DNA of 36,079 bases from Staphylococcus simiae (GTDB taxonomy: Bacteria; Bacillota; Bacilli; Staphylococcales; Staphylococcaceae). Position 1 is the first letter of the stretch. The number at the start of each line of letters is the position of its first letter. The notes below the pieces were generated by a model. The model was not told the origin of the DNA and searched no databases. It saw only the letters and a list, made by a program, of their open reading frames with translations. Of this stretch, positions 17,041 to 26,339 are shown one piece after another. Location: the NCBI RefSeq assembly GCF_002902085.1, contig NZ_PPQR01000031.1, forward strand, positions 1-36,079. The letters are read 5' to 3'. The position numbers and the translations under genes are program-made.

Positions 17041-18045
17041 TTATTGTCTGACGCCGAAATCAATGACGATACGACCTTTATTATGATGATTAATGACGCT
17101 ATCAAGTTGTTGTGGTAGTTCATCAAACGACACCACACTTTTAATAGAATGTAAATTTTCAGGTTTCAAATCTTTAGCTAAACGTCTCCATACGCGTTGA
17201 CGTAACTTCATAGCAGTAAAGACTGAATCAATACCTAAAATATTTACACCTCTTAAAATATGTGGAAAGACTGAATTAGTGTAGGTATTGCCACCTGTCA
17301 TCCCAATGATAGCGATGGAACCACTATGTTGTAATCGCTTAGTTACATAATTAATACCTGCGCCTCCGACTGGGTCAATACATGCTTGCCATGTTGATGA
17401 GGCTAAAGGTTTGTTATTATCTTCGTCTATAGGTAGTCGATCGATTACTTCTTTGGCACCTAAAGATTTCAAAGTATCAGCGGTATCTTTTTTACCTGTA
17501 CTTGCAATTACTTTATATCCGATTTCACTTAGCATTTGAACAGCTAACGTACCTACACCACCTGAAGCACCACGTACTAATACAGGACCATCTTCAATAT
17601 TCATGCCCACTTTTTCTAGTCTTTCAATAGCAAGACCTGCAGTATAACCTGCTGTACCATAAATCATTGCTTCTTCTAATGTGAGTGTGTTTGGTAAATC
17701 GACAATCCATTCTGATTTAACACGAGCATATTCACTAAATCCACCAAAATGACTGACGCCTAAATCATAACTTGTAACAATAACTTTGTCGCCAACATCA
17801 TGACCAGGTGCATTAGATTCAACAATCGTACCAGCTAAGTCGATACCAGGAACCATTGGATATTGTTGAACAACTGCATTATTATCTTGAGTTGCTAAGG
17901 CATCTTTATAATTAATACCTGAGTAATGTACTTTAATAAGGACATCGCCCTCTGGTAAATCTTCTGTTGTTAATTGTTGGAATTGTGATTTAACTTTACC
18001 ATCTTGTTCTTTATCAATGACAAATGCTTTAAATGATTCTACCAC
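17041..18045 (-). CDS. Quinone oxidoreductase-like (YhdH/AcuI-type) dehydrogenase
   Basis: 334 residues from a GTG start at 18045 with AAAGGA upstream; the longer frame is rejected because its extension contains that site. Medium-chain dehydrogenase fold: YSGINYKDALA (about 38-48), PGIDLAGTI near 64-72, the nucleotide-binding GASGGVGTLAV near 150-160, and a C-terminal GRIVIDFG. The zinc ligands of alcohol dehydrogenases are absent. The pattern fits the YhdH/AcuI branch (acrylyl-CoA reductase-like) which uses NADPH. The substrate here is unknown. It is divergent from the PaiA-like gene. Confidence 0.85.
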   Translation of the reverse strand: MVESFKAFVIDKEQDGKVKSQFQQLTTEDLPEGDVLIKVHYSGINYKDALATQDNNAVVQQYPMVPGIDLAGTIVESNAPGHDVGDKVIVTSYDLGVSHFGGFSEYARVKSEWIVDLPNTLTLEEAMIYGTAGYTAGLAIERLEKVGMNIEDGPVLVRGASGGVGTLAVQMLSEIGYKVIASTGKKDTADTLKSLGAKEVIDRLPIDEDNNKPLASSTWQACIDPVGGAGINYVTKRLQHSGSIAIIGMTGGNTYTNSVFPHILRGVNILGIDSVFTAMKLRQRVWRRLAKDLKPENLHSIKSVVSFDELPQQLDSVINHHNKGRIVIDFGVRQ

Positions 18046-18227
18046 ATTGATACATCCTTTCTTTTCTCTATTAAAATGACTATTACATCGAATAAATTTA
18101 ACACTTATGTTTAGAACATACAATCATTATATTTTAAGATGACTTTATGGTAATGTAATTTTACAAATGATATCAATTTAATATAAGGTTAACTAAATTG
18201 ATATTAGAATTGAAGGGGGAAGTTAAC

Positions 18228-18740
18228 ATGGGTGAAATTGTTACGATTAGTTCAGCAGATGCTGAAGAGCTAGTAGCATTAGCAAAGAAAACGTTTTATA
18301 ACACATTTAAAGGTAATTATGATGACAAAGACTTTGAACAATTTTTCAATGTTAATTATACAGTTGAAAAATTTGATAACGAAATTAATAATCCGAAATC
18401 TTTTCATTATTTTTATCAGGTTAATGGTAAAAATGTTGGCTATTTACATTTGAATATTGATGATGCTCAAACTGAAGATATGGGTGAAGCATATTTAGAA
18501 GTCCAACGTATTTATTTTGACGAGGCATTTCAAGGTGGAGGACGTGGTTCGGAATTTATCAAATTAGCAGAACAAGTAGCACGCCAACATCATAAAAATA
18601 AAATCTGGCTAGGTGTGTGGGAACATAATCCACAAGCATTGTCTTTTTATAAAAGTCATGGCTTTAAAGTCGTTGGCGAACACCATTTTAGAACAGGTGA
18701 AGTCGTAGATACAGATTTAATTATGGAAAAAGACTTATAA
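18228..18740 (+). CDS. PaiA-like polyamine N-acetyltransferase (GNAT)
   Basis: 170 residues. Strong resemblance to B. subtilis PaiA (spermidine/spermine acetyltransferase) in the segments GYLHLNIDDAQTE (about 72-84), the acetyl-CoA loop around AFQGGGRGSEFI (about 101-112) and IWLGVWEHNPQALSFYKSHGF (about 125-145). Motif A normally reads QxxGxG, here QGGGRG. The likely role is acetylating polyamines or related amines. Start at ATG 18228 after AAGGGGG; the frame upstream to 18198 is rejected. A terminator hairpin follows at 18779-18812. Confidence 0.8.
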   Translation: MGEIVTISSADAEELVALAKKTFYNTFKGNYDDKDFEQFFNVNYTVEKFDNEINNPKSFHYFYQVNGKNVGYLHLNIDDAQTEDMGEAYLEVQRIYFDEAFQGGGRGSEFIKLAEQVARQHHKNKIWLGVWEHNPQALSFYKSHGFKVVGEHHFRTGEVVDTDLIMEKDL

Positions 18741-18778
18741 ATATTATGTTTAAATGATTAATTTAATAATGTCACAAG

Positions 18779-18816
18779 AAACTAAGTAGAGATAAATCGC
18801 TTTACTTAGTTTTTTG
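18779..18816 (+). terminator. Terminator of the PaiA-like gene
   Basis: A perfect 10-bp stem AAACTAAGTA (18779-18788) with 18803-18812 followed by a T-run. The rest of the gap to 19082 shows only AT-rich sequence with a TATAAT at 18976-18981 that may belong to the next gene; no matching -35 is seen. Confidence 0.75.
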
Positions 18817-19082
18817 ATATTAAATAACATGTTATCTACCAAGACAGTTATTGATCACACAATATATAACTTATTTTTAGTCACATGTTGACATTAATGA
18901 TGATTATTTTTTAAATTTAAGTAGAAAAAGATATGAATTTTAAGGAAAATAAATAAAATTGTTGTAGATTTAAGTTATAATAAAGATAGCATAAGTTGAT
19001 GATGCGATAGTGTCTTAGTAGTAATGAAGTGAACTTGTAATGAATGAAAAGTTTAACTTTAATTATGAGAGGAGAGATACAA

Positions 19083-19667
19083 ATGAAAAAGTTAATGGCG
19101 ATAGTATTTGCGATGTTTTTATTGTTAGCAGCTTGTGGCCAAAATAATGAGCATGAACAAGATAAGCATAAAGATAATGATAAAGAAAAGACTACGCAAC
19201 AAGATCAAAAATCTAATGACAAAAAGAAAAATGAAAACAATAATAAAGTGAGTAAACCAAAAGAAACTAACCAAGCGAATAAACGACAAGGTGATAGTAA
19301 TGATCAACAAAGCAATAATGTTGAAAATTCAAATCAGCAACCAGCAACTAATCATGCACAAAATGGGGATCCATATCAAAGTGAAAATGCTGTAAAAATA
19401 GCACGTAACCTTTATCCATTTGATGGTGATGATGAACAAGCATTAGCTACATTACCTAATTTTCAAAATGCTTTAAATTCTGCTGAAACAGAAGCGAATA
19501 AGTTTGGTAATAATCAAAAAGTATATAATGATTATTCAATTGATGGAAGTAATGGTAAGTATAATTATGTCTTTAGTTTCAAAGATCCTAATGTGGATGC
19601 TTATTCAATAGTTACTGTAAATCAAGAAGGACAAGTAGCGGTTATAGATCCAAATTATCAGCAATAA
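19083..19667 (+). CDS. tpgX: TpgX-like lipoprotein
   Basis: 194 residues from the ATG at 19083, which follows AGAGGAGAG. A lipoprotein signal peptide ends in the lipobox LAAC with lipidated Cys18. Residues 19-100 are very rich in K, N, Q, D and E, a flexible linker. The compact C-terminal domain (about 105-194) starts at [15 protein letters not shown] and ends at IDPNYQQ. In S. aureus the gene in this position is annotated as similar to TpgX, whose function is unknown; the symbol rests on that. It should be anchored in the outer leaflet of the membrane by Lgt and Lsp. No terminator is seen; repeats follow at once. Confidence 0.75.
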   Translation: MKKLMAIVFAMFLLLAACGQNNEHEQDKHKDNDKEKTTQQDQKSNDKKKNENNNKVSKPKETNQANKRQGDSNDQQSNNVENSNQQPATNHAQNGDPYQSENAVKIARNLYPFDGDDEQALATLPNFQNALNSAETEANKFGNNQKVYNDYSIDGSNGKYNYVFSFKDPNVDAYSIVTVNQEGQVAVIDPNYQQ

Positions 19668-19674
19668 AATATAA

Positions 19675-19719
19675 GGGAGTGGGATAGAAACAAAGTTTAT
19701 ATAAAATTTATTTCGTAAT
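19675..19719 (+). repeat. GGGAGTGGGATAG palindromic module
   Basis: GGGAGTGGGATAGAAAC, then an AT-rich palindromic core and TTTCGTAA. Same family as 14501-14545 (reverse) and 15151-15195. Confidence 0.7.
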
Positions 19720-19725
19720 CTTACC

Positions 19726-19800
19726 CCGGCAAGACTGATTAGATTTGTAAAACTTTGATTTATCAACATTTTACAAACCAGACAGTTACTGTCAAATGCT
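19726..19800 (-). repeat. CAGTAACTGTCTG hairpin repeat, copy B
   Basis: On the minus strand CAGTAACTGTCTG (19779-19791), a stem pairing 19767-19779 with 19742-19754, and loop TTGATAAATCAA (19755-19766). Compared with copy A, two adjacent base pairs are changed on both sides of the stem. Confidence 0.8.
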
Positions 19801-19906
19801 TGAATTTAAGTCTGAAATGATTATGTCCTAGGCTCTTTGAATAATATATGACAAAGTAACGTCAGTGTTCTTGCTAAGTATAAAAAGGAATACAGTTGAT
19901 TAATCA

Positions 19907-19958
19907 CCCCAACGGGCATTGCGTGAAAAAACTGGATACCAGTTTTTCTGTGTTAGGG
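19907..19958 (-). repeat. CCCCAAC/GTTGGGG hairpin repeat, copy 3
   Basis: CCCCAAC (19907-19913) against GTTAGGG (19952-19958), inner stem AAAAACTGG/CCAGTTTTT (19927-19935 with 19939-19947). The ATTGC segment is on the left, so the element is reversed relative to copies 1, 2 and 4. Confidence 0.7.
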
Positions 19959-20029
19959 ACCCGGCATAAAAGATTTTGAAACAACCACATCATATGAAGA
20001 CTACCATTGACCAGTCTTTAAATTTTTTC

Positions 20030-20246
20030 CAGAATATACAGATTACGTGTAGGCATATAGAATAATTTTCAACATCATTTTTGGATGATATGAAGTCGCA
20101 CCACGATAATGTTTGAATTTGTCGAATTCTCTATCTGGTATGCTTTCAACTATGTCATTAACGTATCTTGAAATATCATTTTGAGAAATTTTAACTGAAG
20201 TTTCCATTGGTAGTGTAAGTTGAGTCATGTTATAATCTTTATACAT
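20030..20246 (-). pseudogene. Truncated IS1272-type (IS1182 family) transposase
   Basis: A 67-codon frame starts at 20246 after GAGGTG and matches the N-terminus of IS1272-like transposases as remembered (MYKDYNMTQLTLPMETS, then GATSYHPKMMLKIILYAYT). The full protein is over 500 residues. Here a TAA at 20043-20045 stands where a CAA-type codon is expected. About four further codons (20030-20042) still look like transposase before similarity stops. This is an inactive remnant with a nonsense mutation and a large deletion. About 80 bases of upstream IS sequence (to about 20330) may also be preserved. Confidence 0.8.
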
Positions 20247-20346
20247 AAGGCACCTCGTTAATTTAGTTTTTGTAGTGATTAATTAAATTATACGAAAGTG
20301 TCTTATTTTTTTGAAGTATTTACATGTAATATTACACAGAAGCGAA

Positions 20347-20489
20347 GTATTGTAGTGGAGACTCCCGAGGGAGCAGTGCTAGTCGAAGACCGGGGCCCCA
20401 ACAGAGAGAAACTGATTTAATCAGTTTCTACAAGTATTGCCAGTTGGGGTAGGCTGAGACAGCACCCTGGGAACGCGAAACTACAATAC
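20347..20489. repeat. Structured repeat with CCCCAAC/GTTGGGG core, copy 4
   Basis: Outer stem GTATTGTAGT (20347-20356) and ACTACAATAC (20480-20489). The core is CCCCAAC (20396-20402) with GTTGGGG (20443-20449), enclosing the inner stem GAAACTGAT/ATCAGTTTC (20408-20416 with 20420-20428). GC-rich segments (CTCCCGAGGGAG near 20363) form further hairpins. No gene between 20247 and 20561. Confidence 0.75.
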
Positions 20490-20508
20490 GGAGTATTGAA
20501 CATAAAGA

Positions 20509-20547
20509 AGCACAAAGACGATTTAACAATAGAATCATCTTTGTGCT
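20509..20547. terminator. Terminator of the glycerophosphotransferase-like gene
   Basis: A 15-bp stem AGCACAAAGACGATT (20509-20523) with 20533-20547, one G-T pair. It lies 15 bases past the minus-strand gene's stop. Its stem is nearly the same as that at 3219-3267. Confidence 0.75.
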
Positions 20548-20561
20548 ATTATTTTTGGGAT

Positions 20562-22241
20562 TTATGTCCTGGGCTCTTTTATGATCTTATGGATGAGTTG
20601 TGATATGGATTCGAGTGGTTGTTCGGTTTGTTCGGTTTGTGGGTATTTTAAGGTTGGAATGGCATCGGCTATTAAATTGTTAATTAATAATTGTCTATCG
20701 GTATACCAAATTTTAGTTAAGTGACTCCATATTTCCTCGTTTACACCTTGCTCTTTAACGAACTCACTATGATTTGGTGTGTATAAACACACTTTTTTAT
20801 CTATAGTCATAGCATCAAAAATAATATTAGAATAATCCGTTAATACCACATCAGCTAATAATATTAAATCTTGTGCACTTAATTGTCTTGGTGCAACAAT
20901 AGCTTCTTCAGGTAGTATAGCTTCGTCAATACCTTGTACAATAACATGAAATGTTTTAAATAACGCATCAGATAAAGGAAGTTGTTCTTGACTCAGCGTA
21001 TCAATAGGTGCATAAAAGAGAATTGGTTTATCGTCAGTTAATTTAAATGATTGACGATATTGTTTTCGTAATGATGTATCATGTTGCTTTTGTAGCAAAT
21101 ATTGGATTTTAGGATTACCGTAAGCTAACACAGTTGCCTGGTGACTTGGAAATGCACTTTCATAAAAACGACTAATATCATTAACAGAATGGATAATATA
21201 ATCATGTTGTAACCAACGATTATAACGTTTAGCTCGATAATAAGGTATATTGGCATTGTTACTAGGCTCTTTGCTATCTAAAAAGAGCTGTCTAATTGGT
21301 GTACCTTGATGTAATTGAATTAAAGTTCCATTGGCGTTAACGCCGTTTGGCAAATCATTTTCCAAAATCACAATACGGGCACTTTCTATGATTTCTAGCG
21401 TGTCACTGTTATCTAGGGATAAGAAGTGAGGCCCTCTTCGTTCATCAGTAATAAAATATGCTTCCACCATTGGGTTATGTTTAACAAAATAATTGAAAAG
21501 ATACTTAGAATTTCCTGCGTAATGATAATGGTCACCTAAAAAAACGATATGATTGTTTGATTGGTTATATTGTTTGTCGTATAAACCACATGCTTTACGA
21601 TGTTTATTCAATGTTCTTTGTTTTGAAAAACGATAAAACCAACCAGGCATAAAGAAATGTGTAGATAATAACTTATGATCTAATTTAGTTAATTGATTGG
21701 TATCATTCATATTAATTTGACGAAACGGTACTTTGTAGTGATGTTCATAGGCAATTTTATCCAAGTAAAATTGCGTAGTAAGGTCATCCATATCAAGTTC
21801 ATGCACAGTCGAATGCCAAAAAGTGTCACTCGTAGTTGGTTGATTATTGAAATTGAACACTACATGTCCATCTACAGCTAAATTACCTTGTAATAAAGTT
21901 ATCAGTGCTAAGTCGAATAAAGCGTCAATTTGATAGTTGTTAATGATATCAATTGCTTGATCGATCAAGTAAATGACATTGGGCATTAAATAATCATTAT
22001 TGACCCAATCATTAAAATGAATAGTAGTTTGTCCGAAGTACGAGCAATTATTTAAATAGTGCTCATCAATTGTATAATCTACAACGATTGAACGTTGATC
22101 CAGTTTAACTGCATCTAGCATAGCTTGATAAAGCGTCAAGTCGTTATTATAAGGTACAACATGTGTATAACCTTCGCGTGAAGCTTGTTGTAAATGAGAT
22201 TTTAAGTTAGTTAAGTTCGATACATTTATTTGTTTAATCAT
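20562..22241 (-). CDS. CDP-glycerol glycerophosphotransferase-like protein (teichoic-acid type)
   Basis: 559 residues. The C-terminal half (about 210-545) has the pattern of the TagB/TagF/TarL glycerophosphotransferase family: a Rossmann-like start IVFLGDHYHYAGNSKY, LIQLHQGTP near 308-316, and the donor-binding end with VVLTDYSNIIFDA near 465-477 (family motif DYSSxxFD). The N-terminal 200 residues are not recognisable. The family transfers glycerol- or ribitol-phosphate from CDP donors at the membrane. It stands alone, away from tar genes, so its acceptor is unknown. The S. aureus orthologue upstream of lctP is annotated only as teichoic-acid-biosynthesis-like. GGAAG lies about 11 bases before the ATG. 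Confidence 0.75.
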   Translation of the reverse strand: MIKQINVSNLTNLKSHLQQASREGYTHVVPYNNDLTLYQAMLDAVKLDQRSIVVDYTIDEHYLNNCSYFGQTTIHFNDWVNNDYLMPNVIYLIDQAIDIINNYQIDALFDLALITLLQGNLAVDGHVVFNFNNQPTTSDTFWHSTVHELDMDDLTTQFYLDKIAYEHHYKVPFRQINMNDTNQLTKLDHKLLSTHFFMPGWFYRFSKQRTLNKHRKACGLYDKQYNQSNNHIVFLGDHYHYAGNSKYLFNYFVKHNPMVEAYFITDERRGPHFLSLDNSDTLEIIESARIVILENDLPNGVNANGTLIQLHQGTPIRQLFLDSKEPSNNANIPYYRAKRYNRWLQHDYIIHSVNDISRFYESAFPSHQATVLAYGNPKIQYLLQKQHDTSLRKQYRQSFKLTDDKPILFYAPIDTLSQEQLPLSDALFKTFHVIVQGIDEAILPEEAIVAPRQLSAQDLILLADVVLTDYSNIIFDAMTIDKKVCLYTPNHSEFVKEQGVNEEIWSHLTKIWYTDRQLLINNLIADAIPTLKYPQTEQTEQPLESISQLIHKIIKEPRT

Positions 22242-22398
22242 TATTATGTCATCTTCCGTTTCTCATTATAGTGTCTTATTCATTCTATCATGACAAATCA
22301 TAAAATTCATGATACACACAAACTTCACTTAGATAGTTTGAATGATGTAATCTTTTTAATGCTTTTATATAAAATAATAATAAAATAGAATATGTATA

Positions 22399-22450
22399 TT
22401 GTGTGACACAATAAAAATTGATATAATCTACATGTGAAAAAAATCACATG
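22399..22450 (+). promoter_or_regulatory. lctP promoter with TGTGA-N6-TCACA operator
   Basis: TTGTGT (22399-22404), 17-base spacer, TATAAT (22422-22427). A palindrome with perfect 7-base arms CATGTGA/TCACATG separated by six A (22431-22450) covers the predicted start site. This spacing fits both the CRP/ArcR site (TGTGA-N6-TCACA) and the redox repressor Rex (TTGTGA-N6-TCACAA). The -35 region itself lies in a smaller palindrome ATTGTG-TGA-CACAAT (22398-22412). Confidence 0.8.
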
Positions 22451-22537
22451 AAATCTAAAAATGTTATCGGTAACTAAAAAATGAGTAGATTTTAGATGAT
22501 TAACACTACAAAATTAAAAGGAAAGAAGAGTCATCAT

Positions 22538-24136
22538 ATGTTAGTACACACATTTAACCCTTTTGATAATTTATTGTTATCGACTTTAATTGCAGCAATT
22601 CCTATTATTTTATTTTTATTATGTTTAACTTTATTCAAAATGAAGGGAATCTATGCAGCAATTACTACATTAATTGTTACATTAATAATTGCAGTGCCAT
22701 GCTTTAAATTACCTGTTGGCATTGCAACTGGAGGAATCGTAGAAGGTTTCTTTCAAGGTATTATTCCTATTGGTTATATTGTAATGATGGCCGTCTTATT
22801 ATATAAAATCACTGTAGAGTCAGGTCAATTTATTACAATTCAAGATAGCATAACGAATATTTCACAAGATCAACGTATTCAAGTATTGCTTATCGGATTT
22901 TCTTTTAATGCATTTTTAGAAGGTGCAGCAGGTTTTGGAGTGCTAATTGCTATTTGTGCATTGTTATTAACACAGTTAGGATTTCATCCGTTGCAAGCTG
23001 CAATGTTATGCCTAGTTGCTAATGCAGCATCAGGTGCATTTGGCGCAATAGGTATTCCAGTAGGAGTAGTTGAAACATTACATTTGCCAGGACATATCAC
23101 TGTATTGGATGTATCTCAATCATCAACATTAACTTTAGCTATTATTAATTTCTTTATTCCGTTTTTATTAATATTTATAATAGATGGGTTTAAAGGTATT
23201 AAAGAAACATTACCATCTATTTTAGTGGTATCGATTACGTATACATTTTTACAAGCTGTGTTAACAGTATTTAGTGGTCCTGAACTTGCTGATATTATCC
23301 CACCATTAGCATCTATGTTAGCTTTGGCTTTATTTTCTAAAAAGTTTCAACCAAAACATATTTATCGTGTGAACCCTAATGATCAAATTCAACAAACGAC
23401 ACAACATTCAACCAGCAACGTGTTGTATGCTTGGAGTCCATTTATTATATTAACTGTCATTGTCATGATTTGGAGTGCGCCATTTTTTAAACATTTATTC
23501 TTACCTAAAGGTGCATTATCATCATTCGTATTTCATTTCAATTTACCTGGTACTTTGAGCGATATTACACATAAACCATTAGTTTTAACATTAAATGTCA
23601 TTGGACAAACTGGTACAGCGATTTTATTAACTATAATTATTACGGTATTAATGTCTAAGAAAGTGAGTTTTAATGATACTGTAAGATTATTTGGTGTGAC
23701 GTTTAAAGAATTATGGTTACCAATAGTAACTATATGTTTTATTTTAGCAATTTCTAAAATTACAACGTATGGCGGTTTAAGTGCTGCTATGGGACAAGGT
23801 ATTGCTAAAGCAGGGCATGTATTCCCAATTCTATCGCCAATTTTAGGTTGGATAGGTGTCTTTATGACTGGATCAGTAGTTAACAACAATTCCTTGTTTG
23901 CGCCAATACAAGCTTCTGTTGCGCAACAAATTGGTACAAGTGGGTCATTACTTGTAGCATCGAATACTGTTGGTGGGGTTGCTGCTAAATTAATTTCTCC
24001 TCAATCCATTGCGATTGCTACAGCAGCTGTTAAACAGGTAGGTAAAGAATCTGAACTACTGAAAATGACTTTGAAATATAGCGTTTGCTTATTAATATTT
24101 GTCTGTATTTGGACATTCATTCTATCTTTATTATAA
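22538..24136 (+). CDS. lctP: L-lactate permease (LctP/LldP family)
   Basis: 532 residues, typical length, with 12 or more predicted membrane helices. Family-specific segments include NPFDNLLLS near the N-terminus, FNAFLEGAAGFGV (about 124-136) and GSVVNNNSLFAPIQ (about 446-459). It exchanges L-lactate (also glycolate or D-lactate) with protons. The ATG at 22538 gives the usual MxxxTxNPFDN start; the frame beginning at 22496 only adds leader sequence. It has its own redox/CRP-type promoter. Lactate uptake followed downstream by Mqo suits a block of respiratory carbon use. Confidence 0.9.
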   Translation: MLVHTFNPFDNLLLSTLIAAIPIILFLLCLTLFKMKGIYAAITTLIVTLIIAVPCFKLPVGIATGGIVEGFFQGIIPIGYIVMMAVLLYKITVESGQFITIQDSITNISQDQRIQVLLIGFSFNAFLEGAAGFGVLIAICALLLTQLGFHPLQAAMLCLVANAASGAFGAIGIPVGVVETLHLPGHITVLDVSQSSTLTLAIINFFIPFLLIFIIDGFKGIKETLPSILVVSITYTFLQAVLTVFSGPELADIIPPLASMLALALFSKKFQPKHIYRVNPNDQIQQTTQHSTSNVLYAWSPFIILTVIVMIWSAPFFKHLFLPKGALSSFVFHFNLPGTLSDITHKPLVLTLNVIGQTGTAILLTIIITVLMSKKVSFNDTVRLFGVTFKELWLPIVTICFILAISKITTYGGLSAAMGQGIAKAGHVFPILSPILGWIGVFMTGSVVNNNSLFAPIQASVAQQIGTSGSLLVASNTVGGVAAKLISPQSIAIATAAVKQVGKESELLKMTLKYSVCLLIFVCIWTFILSLL

Positions 24137-24181
24137 AGTGAACCTTGGACAAACATGTCTATACTTAATATGATGCCACTA

Positions 24182-24245
24182 GCAGTAACTGTCTGAATGA
24201 TAAAATAGTGATAAAGTAACTTTATATCATCCAAAGCAGTATTGC
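24182..24245 (+). repeat. CAGTAACTGTCTG hairpin repeat, copy C (diverged)
   Basis: GCAGTAACTGTCTG is conserved (24182-24195). An 8-position stem GAATGATA/TATCATCC (24195-24202 with 24225-24232, one mismatch) of different sequence surrounds GTGATAAAGTA, which resembles the loop of copies A and B. Confidence 0.65.
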
Positions 24246-24498
24246 TGTATGAGCGTAACTCGGCATCAAAAATTCTACACGTGGATTTTACATTAATGTG
24301 TAAGACAAATATTTTCGTAATAATGATTGTTGTCTCGGTTTCCGACACTATGCCAAAGTATTTCTAAAGATAATATAGACCGGGGTTTGCACTATTCATT
24401 GCGAATCTCGGTTTTTAATTTGCATACAGTAAAAAAACATCGAGTAGTATGAATAAAGTAAATGATTCGATAAAGCTAAAGTTTGAATCTTTCAAAAA

Positions 24499-24512
24499 TG
24501 ATAGCGCTTTAT
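24499..24512 (+). promoter_or_regulatory. Possible cre site upstream of mqo
   Basis: TGATAGCGCTTTAT has the AGCGCT core and flanking TG of CcpA-binding cre sites, but departs from consensus near both ends. It lies 218 bases before mqo; no convincing promoter pair was found next to it. Confidence 0.4.
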
Positions 24513-24729
24513 GTTAAAATAAAGAATGAGTTATTTAATTTTTAAAAATTGTTGAGGGTTGTTAATTATCTTAATAATCATGGCTTAATGATACAATAAT
24601 AGTATAAGTTGAGATTATAATGATATTTAGTGATATCAACATATGAAACACGTTTGTTAATGTAATAAAGCGTGAGATTACAAAGCCTAGACGTTCCATT
24701 ATTCATTGAAAAGGGGGACTGTATTTGTT

Positions 24730-26208
24730 ATGACAACACAACATAGCAAAACAGATGTCATCTTAATTGGTGGCGGTATTATGAGTGCAACATTAGGAAC
24801 ATTATTAAAAGAATTATCACCTGAAAAAACTATTAAAGTCTTCGAAAGGTTGTCACAACCTGGGGAAGAAAGTTCAAATGTTTGGAATAATGCAGGTACA
24901 GGACATTCGGCTTTATGTGAGCTGAATTATACTAAAGAAGGTAAAGATGGTTCTGTAGATATTACTAAGGCCATTAAAATTAATGAACAATTTCAATTAT
25001 CAAAACAATTTTGGGCATATCTTGTAAGAACTGGTCAATTAGAGCGACCTGAAAGATTTATCCAATCAGTGCCACATATGAGCTTTGTGATTGGCGAAGA
25101 TAATGTTAACTTCATTAAAAATCGTGTTGCAAGCTTACAACAAAATGTACTTTTCGAAAAAATGATATTATCTCAAGATGAAGAAGAGATGAAGTCATGG
25201 GTACCATTAATGATAGAAGGTCGTTCTTCTGATGAACCAATTGCTTTAACATATGATGAAACTGGAACGGATGTTAACTTCGGTGCATTGACAAATGATT
25301 TATTCCATAATTTAGAACAACGTGGTGTACATATTCAATATAAACAAGAAGTGCTTAACATTTCTAAGTCAGCTAAAGGAACTTGGATAGTTGAAGTCAA
25401 AGACTTAACAACTAATAAAGTGTCAACATATGAAGCAGATTTTGTCTTTATCGGAGCAGGTGGGGCAAGTCTACCACTCTTACAAAAAACAGGTATTAAA
25501 GAATCTAAACATATAGGTGGTTTCCCTGTTAGTGGTTTATTCCTAAGATGTACGAATCCAGATATTATTAAACGTCATCATGCGAAAGTTTATGGTAAAG
25601 CTGCAGTTGGTGCACCACCAATGTCAGTACCACATTTAGATACACGCTTTGTTGATGGACAACGTTCATTGCTATTTGGTCCATTTGCTGGTTTCTCACC
25701 TAAATTTTTAAAAACAGGTTCATATTTAGATCTTATAAAATCAGTTAAGCCTAATAATATCGTTACGATGTTATCAGCAGGTATTAAAGAAATGAGTTTA
25801 ACTAAATATTTAATATCTCAACTCATGTTATCTAATGATGAACGTATGGATGATTTACGAGTATTTTTCCCAAATGCTAAGAATGAAGACTGGGAAGTTA
25901 TTACAGCTGGTCAACGTGTACAAGTTATCAAAGATACAGAAGATACAAAAGGTAATTTACAGTTTGGTACAGAAGTTATCACGTCTGAGGACGGCACATT
26001 AGCCGCACTTTTAGGCGCTTCACCAGGCGCTTCAACTGCAGTTGATATTATGTTTGATGTCTTACAACGTTGTTATGGTGAAGATTTTAAACAATGGGAA
26101 GCAAAAATAAAAGAAATGGTACCATCATTTGGTAATAAATTATCGGACAATGAAGAAATGTATCATGCTATTAATAAAGAAGTAACTAAATATTTAAATG
26201 TAAAATAA
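24730..26208 (+). CDS. mqo: Malate:quinone oxidoreductase
   Basis: 492 residues, the usual Mqo length and near-identical over long stretches with S. aureus Mqo1 as remembered. FAD-binding [11 protein letters not shown] at 12-22, the family hallmark [21 protein letters not shown] (about 45-65), and the C-terminal [12 protein letters not shown]. The membrane-associated enzyme oxidises malate to oxaloacetate and passes electrons to menaquinone. The ATG at 24730 matches the family N-terminus (MTTQHSK); the ribosome site AAGGGGG is rather far (about 12 bases). An upstream in-frame TTG at 24706 precedes that site and is rejected. Strong terminator at 26272-26310. Confidence 0.92.
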   Translation: MTTQHSKTDVILIGGGIMSATLGTLLKELSPEKTIKVFERLSQPGEESSNVWNNAGTGHSALCELNYTKEGKDGSVDITKAIKINEQFQLSKQFWAYLVRTGQLERPERFIQSVPHMSFVIGEDNVNFIKNRVASLQQNVLFEKMILSQDEEEMKSWVPLMIEGRSSDEPIALTYDETGTDVNFGALTNDLFHNLEQRGVHIQYKQEVLNISKSAKGTWIVEVKDLTTNKVSTYEADFVFIGAGGASLPLLQKTGIKESKHIGGFPVSGLFLRCTNPDIIKRHHAKVYGKAAVGAPPMSVPHLDTRFVDGQRSLLFGPFAGFSPKFLKTGSYLDLIKSVKPNNIVTMLSAGIKEMSLTKYLISQLMLSNDERMDDLRVFFPNAKNEDWEVITAGQRVQVIKDTEDTKGNLQFGTEVITSEDGTLAALLGASPGASTAVDIMFDVLQRCYGEDFKQWEAKIKEMVPSFGNKLSDNEEMYHAINKEVTKYLNVK

Positions 26209-26271
26209 TTTTGGATTATAGCTAAATGTTTGAGCTATGTATTAAGTAGTGAAGCTCTGTATATTATTTAG

Positions 26272-26317
26272 GTCCCGAAAAGAATCACAATAGTGATATT
26301 TTTTCGGGACTTTATTT
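26272..26317. terminator. Terminator of mqo, probably bidirectional
   Basis: A 10-bp stem GTCCCGAAAA/TTTTCGGGAC (26272-26281 with 26301-26310), extended by ATCAC/GTGAT after a small bulge, followed by TTTATTTT. It faces the converging DUF3021 gene. Confidence 0.85.
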
Positions 26318-26339
26318 TGATGGACAGACTTAAGAAGAT

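Larger units (their letters stand above)
24137..24729. other. Gap between lctP and mqo with repeats and regulatory sequence
   Basis: Contains the repeat copy C (24182-24245), a segment shared with 14452-14490 (24264-24303), and a TGATAGCGCTTTAT at 24499-24512 that resembles a catabolite-responsive element. No gene is seen. A clear lctP terminator is not evident; the repeats may take that role. Confidence 0.6.

Noticed and set aside
22398..22412. ATTGTGTGACACAAT as a Rex site
   Set aside because: Half-sites are only three bases apart; Rex needs six between TTGTGA and TCACAA. The palindrome at 22431-22450 fits better.
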